Program-made: the position numbers and the translations under genes
Shown: positions 8,654 to 16,954 of the stretch, in pieces
Position numbering within the stretch: position 1 is the first letter of the stretch
Layout of the letters: each line of letters opens with the position of its first letter
Assembly: GCF_000763575.1 (NCBI RefSeq)
Contig: NZ_CP009170.1
Location: forward strand, 1,863,501-1,927,500
Origin: Thermoanaerobacter kivui
GTDB lineage: Bacteria > Bacillota > Thermoanaerobacteria > Thermoanaerobacterales > Thermoanaerobacteraceae
Reading direction: 5' to 3'
Length of the DNA stretch: 64,000 nt
The notes under the pieces: generated by a model
What the model was told of the DNA's origin: nothing
What the model saw: the letters and a program-made list of their open reading frames with translations, nothing else
Database searches by the model: none

Positions 8654-9557
8654 AGCTATCTATATATTTTTCTGCAATATAAGCAGCTGTTGCGCCGTCT
8701 CCTGCTGCTGTTACTACTTGTCTTAAAGACTTATGCCTTATATCGCCTGCAGCAAAAACTCCTGGAATATTGGTTCGCATGTCATCATCTGTGATAATAT
8801 ACCCGTATTCATCAAGGTCCACTATTCCTTTGACCAGTTCTGTATTAGGAGCATATCCAATCGCCACAAAGACTCCATCAACATTTAGTGTGCTTTCTTC
8901 ACCAGCCTTAACGTTTTTAAGTTTTAATCTCTCTACTCCATACTCTCCTTCTACATCAACTACTACAGTATCCCAAATAAATTCAATCTTTTCATTTGCA
9001 AAGGCCTTTTCTTGCTCAATCTTAGTAGCTCTTAATTCATTCCTTCTGTGAATTATATAAACCTTTTTGGCAAACTTAGTTAGATACAAGGCATCTTCTA
9101 CTGCTGTATTTCCTCCGCCTATGACTGCCACAGTAGCATCTCTGTAAAAAGCTCCATCGCAGGTAGCACAGAAAGATATACCCGCCCCTATAAATTTATC
9201 TTCATTTGGAACGCCTAATTTTTTAGGCGTAGCGCCCATCGCCAAAATAATAGCTTTTGCTTCATAAGTACCATTGGAAGTGGTAACCTTTTTAACATCC
9301 CCTGCTATATCTATGCTTTCAACATCCTCATTTACAATTTTAAGACCATGTTTTCTAACTTGGGCTTCCATTTTTGCAATAAGGGCAGCACCGCTTATCT
9401 CTTCATAACCGGGATAATTCTCTAGCTGGTATGTATTAACTATTTGCCCTCCCAGATAAGTTTTTTCAATAAGAACAGTGTCAAGCCTTGACCTTGCAGC
9501 ATACAATCCTGCAGTAAGTCCAGCAGGACCCCCTCCTAAGATGATTAGGTCGTACAT
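8643..9557 (-). CDS. trxB: thioredoxin reductase
   Basis: A 304-residue FAD/NAD(P)H flavoprotein. The N-terminal dinucleotide fold reads ILGGGPAGLTAG (6-17), the redox-active pair is CATC at 130-133, a second nucleotide fold GGGNTAVEDA follows, and the C terminus has AAGDIRHK. Length and order match bacterial low-molecular-weight TrxB. Known role: reduces thioredoxin; in anaerobes the electron donor can be NADPH or, in related ferredoxin-type enzymes, ferredoxin. A strong AAAGGAGGAG site precedes the ATG. No thioredoxin gene is adjacent. Confidence 0.95.
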   Translation of the reverse strand: MYDLIILGGGPAGLTAGLYAARSRLDTVLIEKTYLGGQIVNTYQLENYPGYEEISGAALIAKMEAQVRKHGLKIVNEDVESIDIAGDVKKVTTSNGTYEAKAIILAMGATPKKLGVPNEDKFIGAGISFCATCDGAFYRDATVAVIGGGNTAVEDALYLTKFAKKVYIIHRRNELRATKIEQEKAFANEKIEFIWDTVVVDVEGEYGVERLKLKNVKAGEESTLNVDGVFVAIGYAPNTELVKGIVDLDEYGYIITDDDMRTNIPGVFAAGDIRHKSLRQVVTAAGDGATAAYIAEKYIDSLKK

Positions 9558-9592
9558 AATAAAATCACTCCTCCTTTGAAAATAAAATATAA

Positions 9593-9621
9593 TATGGAAG
9601 CAGGAAAAACACTGCTTCCAT
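9593..9621 (-). terminator. terminator after the coat-like protein gene
   Basis: Hairpin ATGGAAGCAG / CTGCTTCCAT with an A/T-rich tail on the minus strand, between the stop at 9646 and trxB. It separates the two coat-like genes from trxB. Confidence 0.6.
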
Positions 9622-9645
9622 TATTATATCACAAACTTTTTATAT

Positions 9646-9921
9646 TTACATCATCCCTACCGGCTGTCTAAACTTATTCCTTGCCTCCTGTATATCTTGA
9701 GGCTGTGCAGGCTTTACAGGATACCATCCTCTTTGGTTGACAGAGTTCCAAACCGATTTTTGGTCCTCAAATGCAGAATTCAAAATGTTTATATATTCTC
9801 TTCGTATGCTTTCATTAGCAGATTCAACTGCCGCATGGCTTAACATTTCTATCGCCAATTTGTAATTTCCTAATACATTCATCATTATATCTTTATCTGT
9901 AATCTGCGTATTTCCGTACAT
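9646..9921 (-). CDS. CotF-like spore coat protein
   Basis: A 91-residue helical protein resembling the CotF/ferritin-like spore coat family. It has the paired-helix pattern with ISDKDIMM-like start (ITDKDIMMNVLGNYK), NESIRREYINIL in the middle, and a Trp/Tyr/Pro-rich end (GWYPVKPAQPQ). Genes of this family are usually expressed late in sporulation. It follows a second small protein of the same helical style with a 16-bp gap, so the two are probably co-transcribed. Confidence 0.7.
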   Translation of the reverse strand: MYGNTQITDKDIMMNVLGNYKLAIEMLSHAAVESANESIRREYINILNSAFEDQKSVWNSVNQRGWYPVKPAQPQDIQEARNKFRQPVGMM

Positions 9922-9937
9922 ACTCTTTACACTCCTC

Positions 9938-10120
9938 CTAACTTAAATGTTTTAATAGTGAATTAAAATTATTTTGACATCTATTAGCGAGATTTTGACA
10001 CAATGCCTTAAGTTGTGGGTCTTGACATCTTGTAGCATAATCATTTAACGTCTTTGTCATGTTTTGCTGTAATGATAAAATATCATCCAGGTAAAGTAAT
10101 TCTTTGCTTGTAAGTTGCAT
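9938..10120 (-). CDS. small coat-associated helical protein
   Basis: A 60-residue protein beginning MQLTSKELLYLDDILSLQQN with conserved Cys residues (CQDPQLKALCQNLANRCQ). Short proteins of this form commonly accompany CotF-like proteins in Clostridia and are annotated as spore coat proteins. An AAGGGAGGG ribosome site precedes the ATG. The coat assignment comes from the neighbour and helical pattern rather than a diagnostic motif. Confidence 0.6.
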   Translation of the reverse strand: MQLTSKELLYLDDILSLQQNMTKTLNDYATRCQDPQLKALCQNLANRCQNNFNSLLKHLS

Positions 10121-10168
10121 ATTTACCCTCCCTTCTTAGATTTCATTTTTAATATGCGCACAAAAATA

Positions 10169-10205
10169 AAAAATATGCAGGATAACTCCGCATATTTTTT
10201 ATTTT
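10169..10205 (-). terminator. terminator for the thyX-mazG transcript
   Basis: Hairpin with arms AAATATGC and GCATATTT around GGATAACTCC, followed by a T-rich stretch on the minus strand. It overlaps the stop codon of the MazG-like gene and can act in either direction. Confidence 0.7.
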
Positions 10206-10513
10206 ATATAGCCTTTTCTTTTTAACTTTTCTATATGTTCCTTGAGTTTTTCTTCTATATTTATATTGTATTTTTCTTCCAAAACAAACATCATTGAAAC
10301 CGCTACCTGTGCCACATCTAAAAGCTCTTCAGAAACTTTTTCCATAATTTCTTTTTCACTTAGGGTGACATTCTCACCATTTAAACCTCTAAATTTTCCT
10401 ATAGCTTGCGCCAATTCTCCAGCTTCCTCCATTAATTTAAGAGCCGTGGATTCCAATGATGGCGTCAAATTATTGAGTTTAGGCAAGCTTATCTCCTTAA
10501 AATTCGTTTTCAT
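10199..10513 (-). CDS. MazG-like nucleotide pyrophosphohydrolase
   Basis: A helical protein of about 104 residues with the MazG/dUTPase-like metal-binding signature: LMEEAGELAQAI (about 27-38) and a later EELLDVAQVAVSM with the E..D pair. Known family reaction: hydrolysis of (d)NTPs or related nucleotides to monophosphates. The start at 10513 is chosen because GAGGG lies seven bases upstream; an in-frame GTG-type start at 10528 is possible. It follows the thymidylate synthase gene directly, so both are likely one operon for clean thymidine nucleotide supply. Confidence 0.75.
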   Translation of the reverse strand: MKTNFKEISLPKLNNLTPSLESTALKLMEEAGELAQAIGKFRGLNGENVTLSEKEIMEKVSEELLDVAQVAVSMMFVLEEKYNINIEEKLKEHIEKLKRKGYIK

Positions 10514-10532
10514 AATCCCATCCCTCATTTTT

Positions 10533-12047
10533 TTAAGCTCTTTTTCGCCTTGCCATAAATGGTGTCAATTGAGGTGCCACTTCTTTAATCAAGTCCAGCA
10601 TCTTAAAAGACACGTTTCTTATATCCCATTGAGCTTCATTAGTGCATCTCAAATTTGCAAAATGGTCAAAAGCCCATAAATCCGCATTCATAAGTACCAA
10701 ACGCTTGTGCGCATTCGTAACCACATACGAGCTTACTGATGGCAGTTTTTCTTTTAACACTCTGTACAACTCTTCTGAAGCTTTTATAGCTTCTATCAAA
10801 GTCTCAGTAGCGTTGGCTTTCTCTATATTTGGGGGAATGACAAAACCATTTTCAATTGTAGGTTCACTGTAATCAAAGACAATTGTCCTGTGTCTTAAAA
10901 GCTGATGCCAATTTGCTTCACTTATTTTCAATTGAAATTTAAACCTTACAGATTTAAAAGCCTCTATCAAATGGTCAAACTCACCAATTTCTTTAACTGC
11001 CTCTTGTATAATTTTTGTCTTTTCCTCTTCTGTCATATTTTTTACTGCATTTTGTACTGCTTTAAAACTTTTTCCTGAATATGTAAACAAAATATGCATG
11101 ATTACAACATCTTCAGGAGAATATTCGCTATCTTTCCCTGTATAATCTACTAAAATGACATCCTCATCCGAAGGTTCGACTTCCTTTACAAAATTCGCTA
11201 AATTTTTTAACCTATCATGAACTTTTAATTGATAAGTAGTAGGATTTGTATGTCTTAGCATACTGGGAACAATTTTTTCACCTTGTTCTATTATCCTTTC
11301 AGCCAATAATTTTGCCTCTATAGTAGGATGCGCAAAAAGCTTCCTTACAATATCCTGTAAATCCAACGCATTTAACGCCACTGCAAAGCTTGTCCTTGTA
11401 GCTAAAAGAAGAGCATATCTCGCATCCTCAAAAGCTATTTTACTGATTCTATTGTAAAATTTCTCTTCGCTTTCTCCCTCTTTTTTCTCCTCTGTCTTTG
11501 CCAAATATTTTGTCAGCACTTCTACAAGTTTTTCATAAACATCATAAGAAATATTCCACACTTTTAAAAACTTTTCTTTTAACTCTGGATATTCCTCAAG
11601 TTCTGGAGGTATTACAACTTTGTCTTTGGTTGGCTTTTGGTACCTCTGGCTCCACTCTATAAAAGCCGGTCGTCTGTTCATAAGCTCAATATCCCCTGAT
11701 AAAAGCCTCGAAACATCTTCTACACACAAATGCATTAAATGCTGTTCCGCAATGGAAGAATGGCCAAACCTTTCCACCCACTTTTCGTGAAATTCTTTAG
11801 CCTTTTGTATCGCTTTTTCCAAAGGTATACTGTGCTTAGGTATGTACTCGGTTATGTCCAAATCTCCATCTGTCAAGGATTCAATTATATTAAGCCTCCA
11901 ACTTGTATCTCTCCTGCTCACTTTTGAATTTATAGGAGGTATGATAAATTCGGGTAAAGAGTGTATGAAATAGACAGGACCGTATACATCTGTTACAAAG
12001 TTTTCTAAAAGCCTTTCTTCCTCATGGGACAGCTTTCTCATTTTCAT
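10533..12047 (-). CDS. two-domain FAD-dependent thymidylate synthase (ThyX family)
   Basis: A protein of about 504 residues, twice the usual ThyX length. The C-terminal half carries LLRHRTIVFDYSEPT, matching the RHR..S motif that positions FAD and dUMP. The N-terminal half carries HSSIAEQHLMHLCVE and RRPAFIEWSQRYQ, the degenerate counterpart of the same motif block. Known reaction: methylation of dUMP using methylene-THF and NAD(P)H via FAD. Start 12047 is chosen from the GAAGGGAG site eight bases upstream. Which half is catalytic cannot be settled from sequence reading alone; no canonical thyA or short thyX is seen in the window. Confidence 0.75.
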   Translation of the reverse strand: MKMRKLSHEEERLLENFVTDVYGPVYFIHSLPEFIIPPINSKVSRRDTSWRLNIIESLTDGDLDITEYIPKHSIPLEKAIQKAKEFHEKWVERFGHSSIAEQHLMHLCVEDVSRLLSGDIELMNRRPAFIEWSQRYQKPTKDKVVIPPELEEYPELKEKFLKVWNISYDVYEKLVEVLTKYLAKTEEKKEGESEEKFYNRISKIAFEDARYALLLATRTSFAVALNALDLQDIVRKLFAHPTIEAKLLAERIIEQGEKIVPSMLRHTNPTTYQLKVHDRLKNLANFVKEVEPSDEDVILVDYTGKDSEYSPEDVVIMHILFTYSGKSFKAVQNAVKNMTEEEKTKIIQEAVKEIGEFDHLIEAFKSVRFKFQLKISEANWHQLLRHRTIVFDYSEPTIENGFVIPPNIEKANATETLIEAIKASEELYRVLKEKLPSVSSYVVTNAHKRLVLMNADLWAFDHFANLRCTNEAQWDIRNVSFKMLDLIKEVAPQLTPFMARRKRA

Positions 12048-12140
12048 GGCAAAAACTCCCTTCAAAATTATAAAATCAATGCTTTTGCACTTTATATTAT
12101 TATATCATAAAACCATTTTTCAAAAAGAAAAAAGATTAAA

Positions 12141-12175
12141 AAGCAAAAAAACAGTTATCCTGTCGATAACTGTTT
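12141..12175 (-). terminator. terminator of the tRNA operon
   Basis: Strong hairpin with arms AAACAGTTATC and GATAACTGTTT on the minus strand followed by a T tract, about 10 bases after the tRNA-Lys CCA end. It ends the tRNA-Tyr/tRNA-Lys transcript. Confidence 0.85.
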
Positions 12176-12185
12176 TCCTCGTAAA

Positions 12186-12261
12186 TGGTGACCCATCCGC
12201 GACTCGAACGCGGGACACCCTGCTTAAAAGGCAGGTGCTCTACCTCCTGAGCTAATGGGTC
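12186..12261 (-). tRNA. tRNA-Lys (TTT)
   Basis: A complete cloverleaf on the minus strand with the 7-bp acceptor stem GACCCAT/ATGGGTC and the D arm GCTC...GAGC. The anticodon loop CTTTTAA gives anticodon TTT, the T arm contains GTTCGAGTC, and CCA is encoded. It lies three bases after tRNA-Tyr. Confidence 0.95.
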
Positions 12262-12264
12262 ATA

Positions 12265-12350
12265 TGGTGGAGGGAGATGGATTCGAACCATCGAAGGCGA
12301 TAGCCAACAGATTTACAGTCTGCCCCCTTTGGCCGCTTGGGTATCCCTCC
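12265..12350 (-). tRNA. tRNA-Tyr (GTA)
   Basis: A minus-strand tRNA of 86 nt with acceptor stem GGAGGGA/TCCCTCC and anticodon loop CTGTAAA (anticodon GTA). It has the long variable arm expected for bacterial tRNA-Tyr, a T arm GGTTCGAATCC and an encoded CCA. It is first in the two-tRNA operon. Confidence 0.95.
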
Positions 12351-12423
12351 AAGTTTTTAAGAAAAGAGCAATAAAAAAAGTCCTTTCTTCATTTACCAAG
12401 CTCAAGAACGACTTACAGATGAT

Positions 12424-12452
12424 ATTCTATCATATAAATTGCGATTTGTAAA
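12424..12452 (-). promoter_or_regulatory. sigma-A promoter of the tRNA operon
   Basis: On the minus strand TTTACA (12447-12452) and TAGAAT (12424-12429) are separated by 17 bp, about 75 bp upstream of tRNA-Tyr. Confidence 0.65.
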
Positions 12453-12467
12453 GAGTTTTTGCATGGT

Positions 12468-12650
12468 TGATAATGTCAAGAATTTATATAGCACTTATTC
12501 TCTGTTTTTTAACCCTCCTACACCGGCTTCGATTTAAACCCGTGTAGTCAAGTATTGAATATTTTATTTACTTGTTGCTATTGTATTTATGTTATATCAT
12601 TTTAGGTTCTTTGTCAAGAGTTAGGGATGGTATTTTTTGAATGATGCCTT
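12468..12650. repeat. IS-end-like repeats in the gap between tRNAs and the germination gene
   Basis: The gap 12351-12804 has no gene. It holds TGATAATGTCAAGAATTTAT (12468-12487, similar to copies near 24954 and 24984), an imperfect hairpin CTACACCGG...CCCGTGTAG near 12530-12557, and at 12600-12648 a copy of a dispersed element starting AGGTTCTTTGTCAAGAGTT, also seen at 19819-19866 and 41624-41672. These look like eroded insertion-sequence ends. The remaining 150 bp before the germination gene are A/T-rich with nothing recognisable. Confidence 0.5.
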
Positions 12651-12804
12651 TACTTTTTAGATTACATCATGATTCCATTATTAGCAACTTCATACATTAA
12701 ATATGAATAATTCATTAATTGTCTATCCTAAAAAGGTCAACATCTCGATTAAAAATTTTGCCTACTATATTGACAAGAACAAAAATATCAATTTATTTAC
12801 TAAT

Positions 12805-13923
12805 CTAGTTTCTTTTATCTAATTTTTTAATCTTTGCTATAATAAAAAGTAGCACAGGTATTATTATCTCTATTATAAGGTTTTCTGTTGTAAAGACTTT
12901 TTTTAGGTATTCAAGAAAATTTCCTATATCTCTGCAGGCATAGGCAGGTAAAATCGAGAGGAAAGTTGCCATGGGGAGCAAAGCAAATCTATAATCATCA
13001 CATTTGAAAATTTCTTCAATGCCTTTCAGGAAAAAGTATATAAATACAGCGATCTTTATATAAATCCCTGTAATCCATATGGATACAATAAAGACATCAA
13101 ACCTCGCAGTATAATTTTCTATTCTTATGTTGCGAGCCTGTTCCAATATAGGAAACTGCATATTAGCAGTCGTCTCAGCACCAAAAATTCCTATTGGAAG
13201 AACACCTATAAGAGAGACGAAACCTACTATTATTATTGCGAAAAGGCCTCCTTTTAAGGTTTTTTCTTTTTGTTCAATATGAGGAAAAATAACAAGTAGA
13301 ATGACACTTTCAAGGATCCATGAAGTTATTGGAAAAGAACCAATTAAAGGAGGCAGAATTCCTTTTGCTAAAATTGGTGTAAAATTATCAAGTTTTACAT
13401 TGCGCAGAGACATTACTGTTAAAAAAATTAGGGCAAATATTCCAAAAGGGAGAAGAATCTCATTCATCTTGGCAATGACAAAAAGACCTTTTGATACAGC
13501 ATATATTACAGGGATTGTTGTGACGATAAGGAACACCAGGGCAGGTGTTTCCGGCATAAAGGCAGTATTCATAATTTCTATAAGTTGTCTTGTTACAACA
13601 AATGCTACATTAAGGCAAAATAGAAGATATAGTATTGATATAATTTTCCCAATAAATTTTCCTGTAATTTTTTCAATATATTCAAATAAGGACTGTTCTT
13701 TAAATATCATTGCCAATTTATAATATATTAAAAAAATAAAAGCACTGAAGATGGTTGAGATTATCACAGATAACCACGAATCTTCTTTTGCATAAGAAGC
13801 CACGAAGGACGGAAGACATACACTTTCTGTAGCTGTTATGATTATAATTATAAGAAATATGAATTGTTTCATAGATAATTTCTTTCCTGATGTTATTTCG
13901 CTTTTTTCAATTTTTTTTAACAT
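12805..13923 (-). CDS. spore germination permease, GerAB family
   Basis: A 372-residue integral membrane protein with ten likely membrane segments and the layout of the endospore-germination (GRA) transporter family, a branch of the APC superfamily. The N terminus KLSMKQFIFLIIIIITATE and the central FGIFALIFLTVMSLRNVKLDN stretch are typical of GerAB/GerKB proteins. Known role: the B subunit of a nutrient germinant receptor in the spore inner membrane. The usual A and C subunits are not next to it; only a small membrane protein is divergently encoded, so this may be an orphan B subunit. Confidence 0.8.
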   Translation of the reverse strand: MLKKIEKSEITSGKKLSMKQFIFLIIIIITATESVCLPSFVASYAKEDSWLSVIISTIFSAFIFLIYYKLAMIFKEQSLFEYIEKITGKFIGKIISILYLLFCLNVAFVVTRQLIEIMNTAFMPETPALVFLIVTTIPVIYAVSKGLFVIAKMNEILLPFGIFALIFLTVMSLRNVKLDNFTPILAKGILPPLIGSFPITSWILESVILLVIFPHIEQKEKTLKGGLFAIIIVGFVSLIGVLPIGIFGAETTANMQFPILEQARNIRIENYTARFDVFIVSIWITGIYIKIAVFIYFFLKGIEEIFKCDDYRFALLPMATFLSILPAYACRDIGNFLEYLKKVFTTENLIIEIIIPVLLFIIAKIKKLDKRN

Positions 13924-14077
13924 AGTTTCTCCCTTCCTTGTTAAACTTATATATATTATTTGAAAAAAAATAAATAATATTCCTTAATGAACGAAATAAT
14001 AAATTATAGATACCTCTTAAAAACTGACGAATTAGGACAAGGAATTTAAAAAAGATGAGATATATGAGGTGTTAGAA

Positions 14078-14320
14078 GTGTTAGAGATAACTATTCTTAC
14101 AATAGTTTTTGTGATTACAGCAACTGTAGAGTTTGTCCCACTTTTTAAACAAAAAAAGTGGAAAGAGATAATCATATCTTTTATCCTTCTTTCAGTAAGT
14201 TATATTTTGTATATTTTGTGGATATTTGATATAACAATAGAACCAGTGAGCAAAATTGTGGGTATAATTTATAAACCCATGATAAATCTTTGGAATCAAT
14301 TAAGTTTTTTATGCAAATAG
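14078..14320 (+). CDS. small two-helix membrane protein, unknown
   Basis: About 80 residues with two predicted membrane segments (LTIVFVITATVEFVPLF and ISFILLSVSYILYILWIF) and a short C-terminal tail. The frame opens at a GTG at 14069, but GAGGTG at 14066-14071 serves better as ribosome site for the in-frame GTG at 14078, which is used here. No family is recognised. It is divergent from the germination permease, and small membrane proteins of this kind are often found beside germination genes, so a spore-linked role is a guess from context. Confidence 0.5.
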   Translation: MLEITILTIVFVITATVEFVPLFKQKKWKEIIISFILLSVSYILYILWIFDITIEPVSKIVGIIYKPMINLWNQLSFLCK

Positions 14321-14349
14321 AATTGAAATTCTACTAAAAAACTACCCTA

Positions 14350-14570
14350 TCATGTTTCTCGGGGTCTTTTCTTGGCAAGTGTAAACATAACTCCTATGAG
14401 CTTTACTGAAATCGCAATTAATGTTTGTTTCTTCTCTAAAGGATTTTCTCGCCTTTTTAAAAAGTAGTTGTAAAGTGCTTTGAATTCTTTGTTTTTGGCT
14501 ACCAGTGTTAGGCTTGCTCTGTATAGAAGATTTATTCAATGAGTTTTTCTGCTCTTTTTATGCCTACTCT
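14350..14570 (-). pseudogene. IS110-type transposase, C-terminal remnant
   Basis: In one minus-strand frame this region reads VAKNKEFKALYNYFLKR, then KKQTLIAISVKLIGVMFTLA and ends with a stop, matching the C-terminal tail of IS110-family transposases. Just upstream another frame reads NKRVGIKRAEKLIE, also typical of these enzymes, joined by a small deletion. No intact reading frame or element ends remain. The adjacent 14571-14695 is A/T-rich with nothing recognisable. Confidence 0.55.
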
Positions 14571-14695
14571 TTTATTGGTAACTCTTTTTAGTTAAATCAA
14601 TAATTTTTATGATTATTTATCAAATTAAAAATTTATGAATTATAATTTATCTTCATATATTTGTAATTTCAACTCACAAAAAAAGAGGCCGCCAA

Positions 14696-15022
14696 CTATC
14701 TTTCTTGACAGCTCCTTTTTAATATCAAGCTTACCTCTCTTTGTAGTTGCTCTTTGACTTTTTCCCATATGCCTTCCCTTTTGTAAAGTTCACGCAATTC
14801 GTTTAAGTTTGGGAAGGAAATTGCATTTCCAAGACAAAGATTGGCACATGTATTACAACCTATTATGCAATTATAAGGTTGTGCAACAATAGGTCCTTCT
14901 TTTGTCCACTCATAAACATTTCTGCCACAATTCATGCACATCCCGCATTTAACACATTTATCATGATCAATTGTGGGAAACCAATTTACTTTTTCTCTTG
15001 GATATCCAGTTAACCAAGCCAT
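14696..15022 (-). CDS. ferredoxin-like 4Fe-4S protein
   Basis: A 108-residue protein with two Cys clusters: CVKCGMCMNCG (about 23-33) and CIIGCNTCANLC (about 52-63). The first lacks the standard trailing CP, and the overall form suggests an atypical 2[4Fe-4S] carrier, with a helical C-terminal tail. It is the last gene of a minus-strand run containing a TauE/SafE exporter and an AcsC-like Fe-S protein. Its partner is unknown; the context suggests electron supply to the neighbouring redox proteins. Confidence 0.75.
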   Translation of the reverse strand: MAWLTGYPREKVNWFPTIDHDKCVKCGMCMNCGRNVYEWTKEGPIVAQPYNCIIGCNTCANLCLGNAISFPNLNELRELYKREGIWEKVKEQLQREVSLILKRSCQER

Positions 15023-15076
15023 GAAAATTCATCCTTGCTTAGTTTAATTACATTAAAGTTAATCCTTTTGCACAAC

Positions 15077-15910
15077 TCAAATCGGCAAATGCAACCACTG
15101 AAACACTCCTATCATCTTTAATCCCATGTAGAGGAATACTATAGCAAATAGGAGTTTAAGCTGTTTTGCAGGAACTTTGTGTGAAACTAATGAGCCAATT
15201 GCTGCAAAAGGGATACTTGTGGCAGCCAAAGCCCCGAACTGCACCCAATTAACATAACCTGTAGAATACGGAGGTAATCCTGCAATTCCTAAGCCATTTA
15301 CCATATATGATATTGCTCCACCTAAAGCTGAAAATGCCATCATAACCATAGATGTTCCAATAGCTTCATGCATTTTGAACCTTAAAGCGAGAACCATAAC
15401 AGGTACCATTAATACTCCGCCACCAATTCCAATGATTCCTGATACAATGCCTAACAATACACCACATATTATATATGTCCATACATTATCTACAATCTCT
15501 TTTTCCTGCTTCATTGGTTTTGCGGTTGCCATTCTGATAGCTCCTAAAACCACAGCAATGCCAAATACCTTTGTAAGAACTGCCCCTGGTGTCTTAGAAG
15601 CAATATAAGCACCTAAAAAGGAACCTGCAAAAGCTGATATTCCAAGGAGTATTCCTTGTTTCCATCTTACAGCACCTTTACGATTATGTGTAATCGCACC
15701 GCTGATTGATGTAGGAAGCACAACCATCAGGTTAGTGCCGAAAGCCACCCTTATAGCAATGGTAGGATCAACACCTAATTTTTGTAGAATCCAGTACTGA
15801 ACCGGAACCATAATAAAGCATCCACCTACACCCAGCATACCTGAAGCAAAACCAACAGCTGCTCCAGTTATCAGCAATATTATGACCTCTGTTAATATGG
15901 TCATATTCAA
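15077..15910 (-). CDS. TauE/SafE family anion exporter
   Basis: A 277-residue membrane protein with eight likely helices arranged as two repeats. Each repeat begins with a conserved glycine-rich block: GAAVGFASGMLGVGGCFIMVP near the N terminus and GIVSGIIGIGGGVLMVPV in the middle. The family exports or imports small anions such as sulfite, sulfoacetate or other organosulfur compounds. It lies between an AcsC-like Fe-S protein and a ferredoxin under a likely ArsR operator, so a sulfur- or metal-linked substrate is plausible. The actual substrate cannot be read from sequence. Confidence 0.85.
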   Translation of the reverse strand: MNMTILTEVIILLITGAAVGFASGMLGVGGCFIMVPVQYWILQKLGVDPTIAIRVAFGTNLMVVLPTSISGAITHNRKGAVRWKQGILLGISAFAGSFLGAYIASKTPGAVLTKVFGIAVVLGAIRMATAKPMKQEKEIVDNVWTYIICGVLLGIVSGIIGIGGGVLMVPVMVLALRFKMHEAIGTSMVMMAFSALGGAISYMVNGLGIAGLPPYSTGYVNWVQFGALAATSIPFAAIGSLVSHKVPAKQLKLLFAIVFLYMGLKMIGVFQWLHLPI

Positions 15911-15934
15911 TCCCTCCTAAAATCTTTTATATTC

Positions 15935-16480
15935 TTAAAACATTTCAGCTATCTTTTGATAATTTTCTGAATCTGGTATCAATTCTGGACAATCATCAAT
16001 GGCTACTTCATCTAATGATAATTTTGTAGCAAAGGACATGCATGTAGGTAATCCGCACTTTTTACAATTGCTCTTTGGTAAATACTTAAAGATGTCAATT
16101 GCTTTTGGCTGTTTCCATTCTTTGTAACTTGGTGTTATTTGACCTTTGCGACTAATAATATCGTTGATATATTTGATACATTCATCACAGATTTCTTTGG
16201 CAACATCTTTATCTAAGAAAGGTCTAAGCGAAATGGTATCTCCTTGGATTGCAACCGTCCATGGCTTGCCTTTGCACTCTTCAGGAAATCCTTTGAAGTT
16301 GAATTTTATCCAATTTAAATTAGAAAGATATTTTGCCTTTTCGGCTAGAGCATTGATATAGGGTAGTATTTCTGTAAGGTCACGGTCCACCTTTATTGTT
16401 GCTACAAGAATTTCACCACCCGCATGACACGCTGCATAATCAATTTTTACCTCATAATGCTTAATAATTGTGTTTTCCAT
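15935..16480 (-). CDS. AcsC-like [4Fe-4S] domain protein
   Basis: A 181-residue soluble protein. The C-terminal third carries FKYLPKSNCKKCGLPTCM and, after 18 residues, DDCPEL: the four-Cys cluster domain found at the N terminus of the corrinoid protein AcsC (compare MLPKKNCKECGFPTCLAFA encoded at 46.6 kb) and in related activator proteins. The N-terminal part (about 1-120) has no recognised domain. Known role of this domain: redox relay to corrinoid or similar cofactors. With a RACo-like ASKHA gene nearby this suggests a second corrinoid- or metallocofactor-linked system. Confidence 0.75.
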   Translation of the reverse strand: MENTIIKHYEVKIDYAACHAGGEILVATIKVDRDLTEILPYINALAEKAKYLSNLNWIKFNFKGFPEECKGKPWTVAIQGDTISLRPFLDKDVAKEICDECIKYINDIISRKGQITPSYKEWKQPKAIDIFKYLPKSNCKKCGLPTCMSFATKLSLDEVAIDDCPELIPDSENYQKIAEMF

Positions 16481-16542
16481 TTTTATTTTAATCCCTCCAT
16501 TTTTGAATTGTGCTTTCTAATTTCAGATCCAAAATATTTGCT

Positions 16543-16908
16543 TTATGATTTTAAAAGATTTTTCTTGATTTTCTCACATAAATCAGGTGAAGAACGTATT
16601 CGTGAACAAGATATGCCATTTTTCAGATTGCTTCTAATTACTGAAAAAATCTCATTTTCCAAAACTTTCATACAGTTATTGAACATTTCAATGTCAAGCG
16701 AATAATAGGTCATTTTACCTTCTCTTGAGTCTCTAATTAATCCCGCTTGTTTCAATATTTTTAGATGATGTGATACTGCTGGCTGGGACATTTTTAAAGC
16801 ATCCATGACTTCACAAACTGCCATTTCGTGTTTAGAAAGGAGAAATAAAATACTTATTCTGTTATTATCCGCTAAAGCTTTTAATATATCGATGCTCTTT
16901 TGTTCGAT
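16543..16908 (-). CDS. ArsR-family repressor with unclear start
   Basis: The winged-helix core reads VCEVMDALKMSQPAVSHHLKIL followed by GLIRDSREGKMTYYSL, standard ArsR. Met at 16824 is too far in. The family N-terminal helix (DILKALADNNRISILFLLS) is encoded in the same frame upstream, but no ATG, GTG or TTG exists before the in-frame TGA. The only strong signal is GGGAGTGATG in the +1 frame, where ATG is followed by T-AAT-ATC-GAA. Either an ATC start (16908) is used or one T was inserted just after the true ATG. The gene heads the run AcsC-like protein, exporter, ferredoxin. Confidence 0.75.
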   Translation of the reverse strand: MEQKSIDILKALADNNRISILFLLSKHEMAVCEVMDALKMSQPAVSHHLKILKQAGLIRDSREGKMTYYSLDIEMFNNCMKVLENEIFSVIRSNLKNGISCSRIRSSPDLCEKIKKNLLKS

Positions 16909-16922
16909 ATTACATCACTCCC

Positions 16923-16954
16923 ATCTAAATATAAAAATATTTTTATATTTAGAT
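16923..16954. promoter_or_regulatory. 32-bp perfect palindrome, probable ArsR operator
   Basis: A 32-bp perfect inverted repeat with half-site ATCTAAATATAAAAAT and no spacer, 15 bp ahead of the ArsR coding frame, touching the -10 box of the promoter. Its position and A/T-rich symmetry suit autoregulation by the ArsR dimer. Confidence 0.7.

Noticed and set aside
14342-14539. 65-codon minus-strand frame as a gene
   Set aside because: The same DNA in another frame encodes the recognisable IS110 transposase tail, so the open frame is incidental.
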